From assembly GCA_964622465.1 (NCBI GenBank), contig CAZUQH010000010.1, forward strand, positions 1-31,438: a stretch of 31,438 nucleotides of DNA. The letters are read 5' to 3'. The stretch is from CAZUQH01 sp964622465 (GTDB taxonomy: Bacteria > CG03 > CAZUQH01). The position numbers and the translations under genes are program-made. How positions within the stretch are numbered: the stretch's first letter is position 1; each line of letters opens with the position of its first letter. The notes under the pieces were generated by a model, which saw only the letters and a list, made by a program, of their open reading frames with translations, did no database searches and was not told where the DNA came from. Shown here in pieces: positions 1 through 8,742 of this stretch.

Positions 1-3000
1 CAACCCTTTTTGTGGTCTACATAGATTCAACACCTCCAGTAACGACAATAGAAATCAGTGAGCCAGTATTCGTGAAAGAAGGCATAACCTATCTTACCTC
101 CAAATCCTCAGTCACTCTCAGTGCGATAGACCCGGTAGTAGGCAGCGTAGCATCGGGAGTAGCGATAACGATGTATCGAGTAGATGAAAGCACATGGACT
201 GAATACACCGCCGCTATACATTTAGAAAAAGGCATTCACGTAATAGAATACTACAGCGTTGACAAGGCGGAAAACAGGGAGGAAATAAGCACCTTCACAG
301 GATATGTGGACAATACCCCACCTGTGACCACTCTTACGGTGGCGGGGTCAAAATATGAGAAAGATGAAATCACTTATGTGACATCCACATCGACATTCAC
401 ATTGTCTGCAAAAGACCCTGAACAAGAAGGAGTTGCTTCTGGAGTTTTGTTTACTTACTATTGTGTCGATAGTTCAAGTTGGACGCTATTTATAGAGGGA
501 TTTACGGTTTTAGAAGGTACTCACACAATCGAGTACTACAGTTTGGACAACCTGAGAAACGAAGAAGAGATAAAAATGTTGACAGTATATGTTGATGATA
601 CAGCACCTGAATCCACCTTTTATGTTAGCGAACCAAAGTATATTTCTCCAGATGGCAAACAGACCTTTGTTACGCCCCACACTCAGTTGAGCATAGATGC
701 AGAAGACCCTGAAGTAAAAGGCGTTAGTAGTGGGGTGAGAGAAATTCTTTTCAGCATAGATAAAGCAGGTTATCAGGAATACAGACAATTATTTACTCTT
801 TTGGAAGGTGCACATACAATCCAGTGGTATGCTGTTGACAATGTGGGGAATACAGAGGAGATACACACATTGACGGTGTTAGTTGATTCAACCCCACCAG
901 TGACCACACTCACCTCAAGTGGTGAATTATATGTTTCAGATGGCAGGAACTACGCTCCGATATACTACACCTATTCCCTGGATGCCTTTGACCCTGAGAT
1001 GGGAGAAAATTTGTTCCTGGAGGACTTTAGTGTAAGTTTTGATAATTGGATTGTTGATTCCGGAGAGTGGAAGATACAGGATGGAAAATATCTCGGCAGT
1101 CATGGCAAAACAAGGTTTTCCGAGGCGCTCACTTGTGACAGGATTGTAGAAGCAAAAATGAAAACCGTAGTACCAGGAGAGAATTCATGGGAGGTTGGAT
1201 GGTTTTATGCAAAATACGTCGACTGGAACAACTGTATCTATGTACTTTTGCACAAAACAAGCGAAATAGAGATAAATGTTATCGCCGGCGGTAGTAAATC
1301 CAGATACGACGTGGAATCCAAACTGAGTCCTCTGGATTGGCATACATATAGATTTGAACTAATTGGAGACCATCTGAAATTCTCAATTGACAGGACACAG
1401 TATCTGGACATAGTGGATGAGAAACTCTCGGAGATTGGTGGAAGCCTTGCATTTGAGGCATCTAACTCAAGCATTCTGGTAGATGATGTAAAGGTACTGG
1501 AGGAATTACATCCAGGTTCTGGCGTGAAGGAGATTCTTTTCAGCATAGATGGAGCAGGTTACCAAGAGTATACGCTAGCAATTACGCTATCGGAGGGTGT
1601 GCATACAATTCGGTGGTATGCCGTTGATAATGTAGCCAATACCGAGGACATGCACACATTCATTGTTTCGGTTGATGCGACCCCACCGCAAAGCATCCTC
1701 ACTTTGCAGGACGGCGTGCAATACCGGACACCAGATGGTACGCTCTACGCATCTTCTGATACACAATATCTTCTGGCAGCAGAAGACCCTGAGATTAGAG
1801 GGGTTACAAGTGGCGTGTGGAGGATTCTTGTTGCGATAGATAAAGAGGAATACTGTGAGTATACAGGAGCAATCACTCTCTCAGAGGGAGAACACACCAT
1901 TCAGTGGTATGCTGTTGATAATGTTGGCAACACTGAGAACGTACACACATTTACTGTGTCAGTAGATACAACTCCACCAGAAACAGAACTTGTGATAGGT
2001 GAACCATCATTTGATGGATTTGGATACAAATTCATATCACCTCAGACACCGCTCACCCTGAGTGCAGAAGACCCTGTGTCAAACAATGTCTCATCAGGCC
2101 TGAAGATTACTGAGTATCGTCTGAACGCTGGTGATTGGACAGTATATACTGGTACATTCTCTTTTCCATCAGGCCAGTATCTTTTAGAATACAGAAGCAG
2201 GGATAATGTAGAAAATACTGAAGAGACAAAGAAAGTTCAGCTTGCTGTAACTGTTCTTGAGGAATATGCAGTGTTTGCCCCTACAAAGGTTAAGATAAAC
2301 GGTAATGGCATTGTTAAGGGTGATACCTGCTCAAACACACTAATTCATCTTGTAGGTAACGCAGTAGTGGATGGTAATGTAACTGCAGAAGAGATAAAGG
2401 TAAAAGGAAATGCAGAAATAAATGGAGAGATAAGAGAAGAATGTCTATCTCTTCCGGAAGAGCCACTTGATGTGGAGATACTCTCATTACTTGTCCAGGA
2501 GTCAAATGACAATGAAAAAATACCACTCACACAGCTTGGAAGAGAGCCGGTAAACCAAGATGGAATCCTTACACTTGAAGACAATGATGTTCTTGTCCTT
2601 TCAACAGGAACATACTATCTTACAGGGTTGGACATCAGTGATAATGCAACACTAAAAACAGAAGGACCTGTTGGGATACTAATTGATGGCGTGATGGAAA
2701 TAACAGGCAAGGGCAATCTAACCTCATCTGGCGTCCCATGGAACTCATTTGTCATATCAAGCACAGATACTGTTGTAAAAGTATCAGGACAGGGTAAATA
2801 TGAAGGGTTGATATATGCACCACATGCAAAAGTCCAGGTTTCAGGTAATGGTATGGTTATGACTGGTAATATATTTGCAAGAGAAGCGCATATTGCGGGG
2901 CAGGCTCAGGTTATTTCACCAGAGAGGGAAAGCAGGTTACCAGTTCGTTCTGCTTTAGCGCACACTCCCAAAAACTCACCTGACCCTGATAGTGATTTCT

Positions 3001-3296
3001 ACTTGAGGGCTTACTACATATATCCAAATCCTGCAAAAAGAGGTGTATCACCAATAATACATCTTGAGTGTGGTATAGCAGACAGATTAGAGATAAGGAT
3101 ATATAACATTGCAGGGGAACTTGTACATGATAAGACCATTACAGGAATCCCATTCATAAAGAGTGATAAATACGTATATGAACATTCCTGGGATATTGGA
3201 GACATTGCATCAGGTATATATATCTCAGTGATAGATGCTCACAAGCAGGGTGAGAACCCGATAAGACAGATAAAGAAGCTTGCTGTGATAAAATGA
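1..3296 (+). CDS. Giant secreted Ig-repeat protein, 5'-truncated by the window edge
   Basis: The frame is open to the first base and already encodes the end of a repeat, so the true start lies upstream; the GTG at position 12 is not a credible start. Six Ig-like repeats begin at D-x-TPP(V/E/Q) and run through an 'SGV...W..Y...EG.HTI.YY/WYAVDN..N' core; this resembles the OmpL47-type / bacterial Ig-like fold. Repeat 4 is interrupted at about residues 334-500 (counted from base 12) by a jelly-roll-like domain (LFLEDFSVSFDNW to ILVDDVKVLEE). About residues 750-975 form a repetitive 'V.GNG.V.G.......GNA...G.I' segment like bactofilin or other polymer-forming beta-helices. The last ~100 residues contain 'YPNPAKRG' and 'IRIYNIAGELV', typical of FlgD-like or secretion-sorting C-terminal modules. 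Likely a cell-surface or exported structural or binding protein; no enzymatic motif was seen. It is followed after 67 bp by a PorV-like gene. Confidence 0.85.
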   Translation, partial: TLFVVYIDSTPPVTTIEISEPVFVKEGITYLTSKSSVTLSAIDPVVGSVASGVAITMYRVDESTWTEYTAAIHLEKGIHVIEYYSVDKAENREEISTFTGYVDNTPPVTTLTVAGSKYEKDEITYVTSTSTFTLSAKDPEQEGVASGVLFTYYCVDSSSWTLFIEGFTVLEGTHTIEYYSLDNLRNEEEIKMLTVYVDDTAPESTFYVSEPKYISPDGKQTFVTPHTQLSIDAEDPEVKGVSSGVREILFSIDKAGYQEYRQLFTLLEGAHTIQWYAVDNVGNTEEIHTLTVLVDSTPPVTTLTSSGELYVSDGRNYAPIYYTYSLDAFDPEMGENLFLEDFSVSFDNWIVDSGEWKIQDGKYLGSHGKTRFSEALTCDRIVEAKMKTVVPGENSWEVGWFYAKYVDWNNCIYVLLHKTSEIEINVIAGGSKSRYDVESKLSPLDWHTYRFELIGDHLKFSIDRTQYLDIVDEKLSEIGGSLAFEASNSSILVDDVKVLEELHPGSGVKEILFSIDGAGYQEYTLAITLSEGVHTIRWYAVDNVANTEDMHTFIVSVDATPPQSILTLQDGVQYRTPDGTLYASSDTQYLLAAEDPEIRGVTSGVWRILVAIDKEEYCEYTGAITLSEGEHTIQWYAVDNVGNTENVHTFTVSVDTTPPETELVIGEPSFDGFGYKFISPQTPLTLSAEDPVSNNVSSGLKITEYRLNAGDWTVYTGTFSFPSGQYLLEYRSRDNVENTEETKKVQLAVTVLEEYAVFAPTKVKINGNGIVKGDTCSNTLIHLVGNAVVDGNVTAEEIKVKGNAEINGEIREECLSLPEEPLDVEILSLLVQESNDNEKIPLTQLGREPVNQDGILTLEDNDVLVLSTGTYYLTGLDISDNATLKTEGPVGILIDGVMEITGKGNLTSSGVPWNSFVISSTDTVVKVSGQGKYEGLIYAPHAKVQVSGNGMVMTGNIFAREAHIAGQAQVISPERESRLPVRSALAHTPKNSPDPDSDFYLRAYYIYPNPAKRGVSPIIHLECGIADRLEIRIYNIAGELVHDKTITGIPFIKSDKYVYEHSWDIGDIASGIYISVIDAHKQGENPIRQIKKLAVIK

Positions 3297-3306
3297 CTGC
3301 GAAGCA

Positions 3307-3339
3307 GTCATCCTGAGGGCAAAGCCCGAAGGATCTCAT
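3307..3339 (-). repeat. Degenerate copy of dispersed short repeat
   Basis: The sequence GTCATCCTGAGGGCAAAG followed by CCCGAAGGATCTCAT is the reverse-complement form of the repeat found elsewhere in the window (compare GTCATTCTGAGCGCAGCGAA at 24783). It fills most of the gap between the Ig-repeat gene and the PorV-like gene. It is preceded by a small hairpin (ACTGC-GAA-GCAGT, 3296-3308). Confidence 0.6.
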
Positions 3340-3363
3340 AACCAGAAAGAAGGTAACCATCAT

Positions 3364-4317
3364 ATGTCATTTAGGAGGAGCAAAGTGATAAAGCAATCTC
3401 TTGTCATTGTATTAGTATCGCTTGCTATTCCTGCTTTATCCATTGCTCAAGGAGCAGGCACAACTGGCTGTCAGTTCTTAAAAGTAGGTCCTACTGCAAG
3501 AGGAATGGGACTTGCAGGTGCATACTCAGCTGTCTGTGAAGATGCATCCAGTGTCTACTGGAATCCTGCAGGCCTTGCTTCCCTGGATATGAGGGAAGTA
3601 TCTGCAACATATCTTAAATACTGGCAGGGGATATATTATGGTTTTGTTGCATCAGCAATACCATTAAAAGATACTGGCGTATTTGGTGTAGGTATAACTT
3701 ATCTCGGGGTAGACGGTATAGAGGGGAGAGAATTTGACACCCTTGAAGAAGACAGGAAATTCGGTGCATACGATGCATCTCTCAGATTCTCATTTGCAAG
3801 AGAAAATGCATTCCCTGAGCTTCTTGATAATCTCAATGTCGGTATTAGCATACAATTCATACAACAGAAGTTAGATGATGAGCAAGCTTTCTCAGGAGCA
3901 ATTGATTTTGGTTTAAGGTATCCTCTCTCAGATGCTTTTAACCTTTCATTTGGGTTATATAACATTGGTATAGGACCTGAGTTCATAGAAGAGAGAGACC
4001 CTATGCCTATGGATATAAGGGGAGGGATAGGGTATAAGCCATTTGGTAACCTGCTTACAATATCAGCAGATGGTGATGTATATATACTTGACAGAAGGTA
4101 TTACGGTTCTTTAGGTGCAGAATTAAAGCCAATCAAATACCTTGCACTACGTGCTGGCTACAGATTCGGTTATGCAAGTGACAAATATGACTCAAACATA
4201 GTAGGACTTGGCTGTGGCGGGTCAATCTATTTCGCAGCCGTTTCCCTTGACTATGCCTACGTTCCATTTGCATTTCTTGGGGAAACCCACCGTATAACAC
4301 TGGGTGTGAAGTTCTAG
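3364..4317 (+). CDS. PorV/PorQ-like outer-membrane beta-barrel protein
   Basis: A 317-residue protein with a signal peptide (about residues 1-28, ending ALSIAQ) and the family hallmark 'FLKVGPTARGMGLAGAYSAVCEDASSVYWNPAGLA' right after it, as in PorV/PorQ (UPF0164) barrel proteins related to FadL-type porins. The remainder is alternating amphipathic strands with glycine and aromatic residues, ending in an aromatic residue (GVKF) as outer-membrane barrels do. In Bacteroidetes PorV is a type 9 secretion shuttle protein; here the preceding gene encodes a large secreted protein with a C-terminal sorting-like module, so a role in its export or anchoring is plausible but inferred. An AAGG stretch about 10 bases upstream can serve as ribosome binding site. 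Confidence 0.85.
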   Translation: MSFRRSKVIKQSLVIVLVSLAIPALSIAQGAGTTGCQFLKVGPTARGMGLAGAYSAVCEDASSVYWNPAGLASLDMREVSATYLKYWQGIYYGFVASAIPLKDTGVFGVGITYLGVDGIEGREFDTLEEDRKFGAYDASLRFSFARENAFPELLDNLNVGISIQFIQQKLDDEQAFSGAIDFGLRYPLSDAFNLSFGLYNIGIGPEFIEERDPMPMDIRGGIGYKPFGNLLTISADGDVYILDRRYYGSLGAELKPIKYLALRAGYRFGYASDKYDSNIVGLGCGGSIYFAAVSLDYAYVPFAFLGETHRITLGVKF

Positions 4318-4363
4318 GTCAATCTTCTTCCATAAGGCATACAAATTTGTAAGCAAGATTGGC
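4318..4363. terminator. Possible hairpin between convergent genes
   Basis: GTCAATCTT (4318-4326) can pair with AAGATTGGC (4355-4363), with one G-U pair, around an inner perfect palindrome TACAAATTTGTA (4340-4351). It lies between the end of the PorV-like gene and the convergent minus-strand gene, where a bidirectional terminator would be expected. There is no clear T-run, so this is a weak call. Confidence 0.3.
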
Positions 4364-4382
4364 AGCTACAAAGTGCGTGCTG

Positions 4383-6605
4383 CTAGCGGGAGCTGGCAAG
4401 CCAGATACTCGTTCCACATTTTGCGATTGCAAGTATGATGCAAGTATTCAAAACCCCTGTTAGAGGTAATAATATTAGAGGAACAGTTATAGATGCAAGC
4501 GCTGCTCCTACAAGGTCACTTGCGTAAAGTTTCCCTGTATCGTTTGATGAACTCGTCTCATCTTTGTACCTTTTCATTACAATGAAAGCAAGAGGAAATT
4601 CCATACCCACCAGACATCCTGCACCAAATTCGAGTGCGATGTATCCCGACTGTGGTAATTCGCAACTAAAAAGTAACAGCCCTGTTCCGAGCGCGAACAA
4701 GCCGACTATTATGTCCACTACTACCATCCGGTTTTTGGAATTGCCGAATTTTGCGCCGAACCAGGAACCGATCGATATACCTCCCATGAAAGCGCCGCTC
4801 AATAGCGCAATCCACTGGTACATATACCCGGTAGCGCATTGAAATGCCAGAAGTACGAGTAAATTGACAGACATACCGGTAAAGCCAGTGGTACTGACAC
4901 AGGCAAGTGCTGGCCTACGCATTGCTATAATAATGACAATTATAAGTGCAATGACGAGCCATACTCCATATTTCGCAATCCATCTTGTGCCAGTTGCTGG
5001 CATACCTTTTGTGAGCGCGTTCCACCACGCTAAGTAGTGAAACAGAGCAGTTGGTCTTGTGTCAGAATTTTCGCTTGCCTGGTAGCCATAGACAAGTCCA
5101 TCCAGCCACCAATGTTCGCGCACAGAACTAAGTAAATAAGCGAAATGATTGGTTGTCAGAAATTCGGTCTCTATCCCGTGGCTCAAATAAGATTCTTCCC
5201 ATGTTTTTGAACCGAAAGAATCTAATGGCAGGTTTCTTGATGCAAGCAGAATTGTTGGTTTGCCAGGTATGACTCTCACGTGAGGAAAGTGCGATTTCAT
5301 TGCCGTATAAATTGATTTGCTCATAGACGCAAGTTCCGGAGAAAGGTACGTTTCGCTGCCAGGAATCTTGATAGCGAAAATCCCGTTGTTTTTAAGAAGA
5401 ACACCAGCTAGCCCAAAGAATTGGCGAGAGTAGTAACGATTTGACGCAAGCGAAGAGGGTTCTGGCGCATTCACGAGTATGATATCGTAAATATTGCGAG
5501 CGCCATGATTAACTTGGTCCTTTATCGTTTTTCTTGCGTCTATTGGTATTAGACGGACACGTTTATCGCCCAGGTCAGCGCTTGTGGTTCCAGCAGGGTA
5601 CTTCTGGAATATGAGCAGAAGTTCCGGGTCCAGTTCGGCATAGTCAATACTCTCAACCGGATATTTCAATACCTGGTGCAGGATTCCTCCGGCTCCGCCA
5701 CAAGCGAGTAGCACGTTTTTGGGATTCTGGTGTGCTAACATTGCGATGTGTACGAATGTTTCGTCAGAAGCGACGTCTGATACGGGCAGGGCAGTTATAG
5801 CGATTCCATTGGAATAATACGTAAACTGTGAATCAGTTCTTGTGACCACAATGTTAGAATAATGTGAGTCAATGCTTTCAATTAACGTTTGTCCTGCCCA
5901 GAGCCGGCTAAGTGTGGACTGCCTGAGCTTGTCCGGGATGTCTGTCCAGAGCATCGCCGTAACCGCAAACCCTGCTACTAAAAGTCCCATAGAAAAACGT
6001 CTGAATGTTTGGCGGCTGTCGTCCCGAAGCAAAAACCAGCCACACAGCAGGTTCAGGATACCAACCAGAATCGCTATTGTAATTGCAGTAAACGCCGGTA
6101 CCAGAACGAAAGTGAAAATAAATCCTGCTGCGAGGGTCCCTGTTGCCTCCAGACCATAACTCATTGCAGTTGAGCGGCCTGGTGGAACGTTGTCCTGTCG
6201 TAGTAGACGGCAGGTTATCGGGAACTGAGTCCCGTCTGCAAGCGCAAGAGGGCCGATTATTATAAGTGCCGCGACCACTGCACTACCAGGGCCAAGGAGC
6301 ACACCCGGAATAGTTCCCAGAATGTACCTTATATTTCTTGCTACTATAATAGCGAACGGGAAATAAAGAGCGATGAAAATACTAAGAAAGACAAAACTCG
6401 CAGTTGGCTTGCGGTTTGCGAATGTGCGTGACAGACCCCACGAGCCGGCCGCTTCAAGCACAAGCCAGGTTGCAAAAACAACGCCAATGATAAGTTCGTT
6501 GCCCTGAAAAGTGACTAGCAACTCTCTGATTGCGAGTGCTTCAACCACGAGTGAGTTAAAGCCCATTACAAGTATAGCGATGATTGATTTGTTTAGTTTG
6601 GTCAT
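4383..6605 (-). CDS. Membrane-bound spermidine-synthase-like protein
   Basis: About 740 residues. The N-terminal ~230 residues hold several transmembrane helices, a central soluble domain of ~280 residues follows, and more helices fill the C-terminal ~170 residues. The central domain carries the SAM/dcSAM-type Rossmann motif 'LLACGGAGGILHQVLKYPVESIDYAELDPEL' and 'YDIILVNAPEPSSLASNRYYSRQFF', the layout of integral-membrane spermidine-synthase-like proteins. The usual acidic residue after the strand ('VD.PDP') is replaced by 'VNAPEP', so classical polyamine synthesis is uncertain. I start at ATG 6605 (MTKLNKSIIAILVMG) because this opens directly into the first hydrophobic helix, and because both the gene's own promoter and the divergent promoter lie inside the longer open frame that reaches 6713. 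Substrate unknown. Confidence 0.75.
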   Translation of the reverse strand: MTKLNKSIIAILVMGFNSLVVEALAIRELLVTFQGNELIIGVVFATWLVLEAAGSWGLSRTFANRKPTASFVFLSIFIALYFPFAIIVARNIRYILGTIPGVLLGPGSAVVAALIIIGPLALADGTQFPITCRLLRQDNVPPGRSTAMSYGLEATGTLAAGFIFTFVLVPAFTAITIAILVGILNLLCGWFLLRDDSRQTFRRFSMGLLVAGFAVTAMLWTDIPDKLRQSTLSRLWAGQTLIESIDSHYSNIVVTRTDSQFTYYSNGIAITALPVSDVASDETFVHIAMLAHQNPKNVLLACGGAGGILHQVLKYPVESIDYAELDPELLLIFQKYPAGTTSADLGDKRVRLIPIDARKTIKDQVNHGARNIYDIILVNAPEPSSLASNRYYSRQFFGLAGVLLKNNGIFAIKIPGSETYLSPELASMSKSIYTAMKSHFPHVRVIPGKPTILLASRNLPLDSFGSKTWEESYLSHGIETEFLTTNHFAYLLSSVREHWWLDGLVYGYQASENSDTRPTALFHYLAWWNALTKGMPATGTRWIAKYGVWLVIALIIVIIIAMRRPALACVSTTGFTGMSVNLLVLLAFQCATGYMYQWIALLSGAFMGGISIGSWFGAKFGNSKNRMVVVDIIVGLFALGTGLLLFSCELPQSGYIALEFGAGCLVGMEFPLAFIVMKRYKDETSSSNDTGKLYASDLVGAALASITVPLILLPLTGVLNTCIILAIAKCGTSIWLASSR

Positions 6606-6626
6606 TGGTATTGATTTACCAACTTG

Positions 6627-6656
6627 TATATACAAAATTCTTAGGCCACTTGGCAA
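6627..6656 (-). promoter_or_regulatory. Promoter for the spermidine-synthase-like gene
   Basis: On the minus strand TTGCCA (6656-6651) and TATATA (6632-6627) are separated by 18 bp, placing transcript start near 6620, about 15 bases before ATG 6605. No Shine-Dalgarno sequence is visible. Confidence 0.5.
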
Positions 6657-6701
6657 GCCGCCGCTGAAGTGATGAGTGTCATAAACAGCGCCCAGAGATA
6701 T

Positions 6702-6730
6702 TTGACAGGTCATAGCTATTTAGATAAAAT
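6702..6730 (+). promoter_or_regulatory. Promoter for the radical SAM / deformylase operon
   Basis: TTGACA (6702-6707), a 17-bp spacer and TAAAAT (6725-6730) form a near-consensus sigma-70-type promoter; transcription would start near 6737. It is back to back with the minus-strand promoter at 6627-6656. Confidence 0.7.
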
Positions 6731-6738
6731 AAAAATAA

Positions 6739-6768
6739 GATTCTTTGGTTTCACCCCAGAATGACAGG
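6739..6768 (+). repeat. Dispersed repeat copy in the leader of the radical SAM gene
   Basis: GATTCTTTGGTTTCACCCCA then GAATGACAGG matches the family form GATTCTTCG...CAGAATGACAGG. It occupies nearly the whole predicted 5' leader between transcript start (~6737) and ATG 6774, and its terminal AGG (spacer about 6) may act as the ribosome binding site. Confidence 0.55.
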
Positions 6769-6773
6769 TAAAA

Positions 6774-7697
6774 ATGCAAGTATATGGACCGGTACCATCA
6801 AGGCGGCTCGGGCTTTCGCTTGGAGTCGACATAACACCATGCAAGACGTGCACGCTTGACTGCGTGTATTGTCAGCTTGGCAGGACAACCGACCTTACTG
6901 TACAGAGGACCAGTTATTTTAATGTTGAGGAAATTGTTGAAGAGATTGAACAGCTGGCAAAGGTGCGCAAACCAGATTATGTTACTTTTTCGGGTTCCGG
7001 CGAGCCGACGCTAAACACGAATCTCGGTAAGATGATTGAACTGGTTAAAAAGCGCACGGGAATGGCAGTTGCCGTGATTACTAATGGTACTCTTGTTAGC
7101 GAAAGTGACGTGAGGAAAGAACTTTGTCTTGCTGATGTGCTCCTTCCATCACTCGATGCAGCTACAGATGAAGTTTTCCACGAGATAAACCGTCCGCATC
7201 CTATATTGAAGATAGAACAGATAATAGAAGGGCTGGTTCGCCTCAGGGAGGAATACAGTAACAAGATATGGCTTGAGGTTATGGTCGTTAAGGGAATAAA
7301 TGATACGGACAAAGAGATAAAGCAGATTCGTAAAGCCATAGACAGGATACAACCTGACAGGATTGACATAAATACACCTGTTCGTCCACCGAGTGAGGAT
7401 ATAAAACCGCCATCGTTATCGCGGCTTCGCCACATTCAGAAGATATTTGGAGAGAATTCGCAGCTGATAGGGAATTTTGCCCCACGCATGGAAACAAGCA
7501 GTATTTCAAACGCCGAAACCATTATTCTTGAAATGGTGCGGAGACGGCCGGTGACACTCAGGGATATTTCGGGTTCGCTCGGGATGAATTTAGGTGAGGC
7601 AGCAAAATACGTAGGTATTTTAATGCAGGAAGGTAAAGTAAGTGAGACGTTCCATGGAAGCGAGCGTTATTTTGTAGCGTGCGAGAAGGAACAATAA
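6774..7697 (+). CDS. Radical SAM protein (COG0731-like) with C-terminal winged helix
   Basis: 307 residues. The radical SAM cluster motif is C26-x3-C30-x2-C33 in 'CKTCTLDCVYCQLG'. It is followed by 'VTFSGSGEPTLN' (SAM-binding GGE-like strand) and 'VITNGTLV'. The start 'MQVYGPVPSRRLGLSLGVDITP' is characteristic of the COG0731 group, which is often annotated as wyosine-related Fe-S oxidoreductase. TYW1 acts in archaea and eukaryotes, so the bacterial substrate is unknown. The last ~65 residues (ETIILEMVRRRPVTLRDISGSLGMNLGEAAKYVGILMQEGKV) look like a winged helix-turn-helix. It is one base from the deformylase gene, so the two are co-transcribed. Confidence 0.8.
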   Translation: MQVYGPVPSRRLGLSLGVDITPCKTCTLDCVYCQLGRTTDLTVQRTSYFNVEEIVEEIEQLAKVRKPDYVTFSGSGEPTLNTNLGKMIELVKKRTGMAVAVITNGTLVSESDVRKELCLADVLLPSLDAATDEVFHEINRPHPILKIEQIIEGLVRLREEYSNKIWLEVMVVKGINDTDKEIKQIRKAIDRIQPDRIDINTPVRPPSEDIKPPSLSRLRHIQKIFGENSQLIGNFAPRMETSSISNAETIILEMVRRRPVTLRDISGSLGMNLGEAAKYVGILMQEGKVSETFHGSERYFVACEKEQ

Positions 7698-7698
7698 T

Positions 7699-8205
7699 AT
7701 GGCAAAACTACCGGTATGCTACTATCCAGATAAAATTCTCCGGCATAGGGCAGCCAGAGTTGGGATAATAGATGATAATATAAGGCAGTTGATAAATGAC
7801 ATGATAGATACGATGGGTGCAGAAAGTGGTGTTGGTCTTGCTGCACCACAGGTTGGAGAATCCGTAAGAGTTATTATTGTTAAGATAGAAGGTGGCTATA
7901 TTTGTCTTGTTAATCCAAAGATAGTACGGCGGTCTGGAAGTGCAATTATGGCTGAGAGCTGTTTGAGTTTGCCTGGTATTGAGGTTGAAGTAAAAAGACC
8001 GGTCGAAATAGAAGTTTCTGGATGGGACAGAATGGGTAATGTTGTCAAGGTAACGGCAAGAGATATTGTTGCCAGAGCGCTATGTCATGAAACAGACCAT
8101 CTAAATGGTAGATTGATAATTGACTATGCAAGCCGTGCAGAACGAAAGAGAATAAAGCCGGTTTTGACAGAATTGGAAAATAAAGCGCGAGAAAGCAAAA
8201 AATAA
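7699..8205 (+). CDS. def: Peptide deformylase
   Basis: 168 residues, the usual length. It removes the formyl group from nascent N-terminal methionine using a metal-bound water. All three motifs are present: GVGLAAPQ (44-51), ESCLS with metal ligand C88, and HETDH (130-134) with two histidine ligands and the catalytic glutamate. The common glycine of EGCLS is serine here, a variation known in the family. ATG lies one base after the radical SAM stop, so translation is probably coupled. The protein ends in a lysine-rich tail. Confidence 0.95.
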   Translation: MAKLPVCYYPDKILRHRAARVGIIDDNIRQLINDMIDTMGAESGVGLAAPQVGESVRVIIVKIEGGYICLVNPKIVRRSGSAIMAESCLSLPGIEVEVKRPVEIEVSGWDRMGNVVKVTARDIVARALCHETDHLNGRLIIDYASRAERKRIKPVLTELENKARESKK

Positions 8206-8226
8206 ATACAGATTGTGGAGGTAGTT

Positions 8227-8394
8227 ATGTACAAGATTACAGATGATTGCACCAAGTGCGGAATATGTGTAGATAGCTGTCCAGTAGGCGCTATAAAGGA
8301 AGGCGATGATAAGTATTACATAACTGAGGATTGTACAGAGTGCGGCGTTTGTGTAGATACATGTCCAAATGGTGCGATAATAGTGCAGGACTGA
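8227..8394 (+). CDS. Small 2[4Fe-4S] ferredoxin
   Basis: A 55-residue protein easily missed because of its size. It has two clostridial-type cluster motifs: C8-x2-C11-x2-C14-x3-C18-P and C36-x2-C39-x2-C42-x3-C46-P. It begins MYKITDDCTKCGICVDSCP and ends GAIIVQD. GGAGG (8217-8221) sits 5 bases before ATG. It is the low-potential electron carrier expected in an anaerobe with radical SAM enzymes and an RnfC subunit. It lies 21 bp after def and 27 bp before thioredoxin, so it is probably in the same transcript. Confidence 0.95.
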   Translation: MYKITDDCTKCGICVDSCPVGAIKEGDDKYYITEDCTECGVCVDTCPNGAIIVQD

Positions 8395-8421
8395 AAAATA
8401 GTACTTACGGAGGTAGATTTT

Positions 8422-8742
8422 ATGAGCAGAGAAGTTACAGACGTCAGGTTTGATGAAGAAGTTGCGAACTCCGATAAAGTTGTATTAGTAGATTTTTGGG
8501 CGCCATGGTGTGGTCCATGTTTGATGCAGGGACCGATTCTTGAAAAGCTAGAACCAGCATACGAAGGGAAAGTTAAGTTTCTGAAAGTCAATGTGGATGA
8601 GAACCAATCATCTGCCGCTAAGTATTCTATAATGAGTATTCCTACCCTCATAATATTCAAGGATGGACAGCCGGTTGACCAGGTTATAGGGCTTACATCC
8701 GAGAGTAATTTGAAGGCAATACTTGATAAAGTGCTACAGTGA
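8422..8742 (+). CDS. trxA: Thioredoxin
   Basis: 106 residues, the normal single-domain length. It is a cytoplasmic dithiol-disulfide oxidoreductase with active site W29-C30-G31-P32-C33 and the cis-proline loop 'MSIPTLIIF'. 'LMQGPILEKL' after the active site replaces the commoner 'CKMIAPILDE'. A strong GGAGG precedes ATG (acggaggtagattttATG). Its TGA stop overlaps the GTG start of the Nudix gene. Confidence 0.95.
   Translation: MSREVTDVRFDEEVANSDKVVLVDFWAPWCGPCLMQGPILEKLEPAYEGKVKFLKVNVDENQSSAAKYSIMSIPTLIIFKDGQPVDQVIGLTSESNLKAILDKVLQ

Noticed and set aside
6606..6713. N-terminal extension of the spermidine-synthase-like gene
   Set aside because: It contains the gene's own promoter and the -35 of the divergent promoter and has no membrane-protein character.
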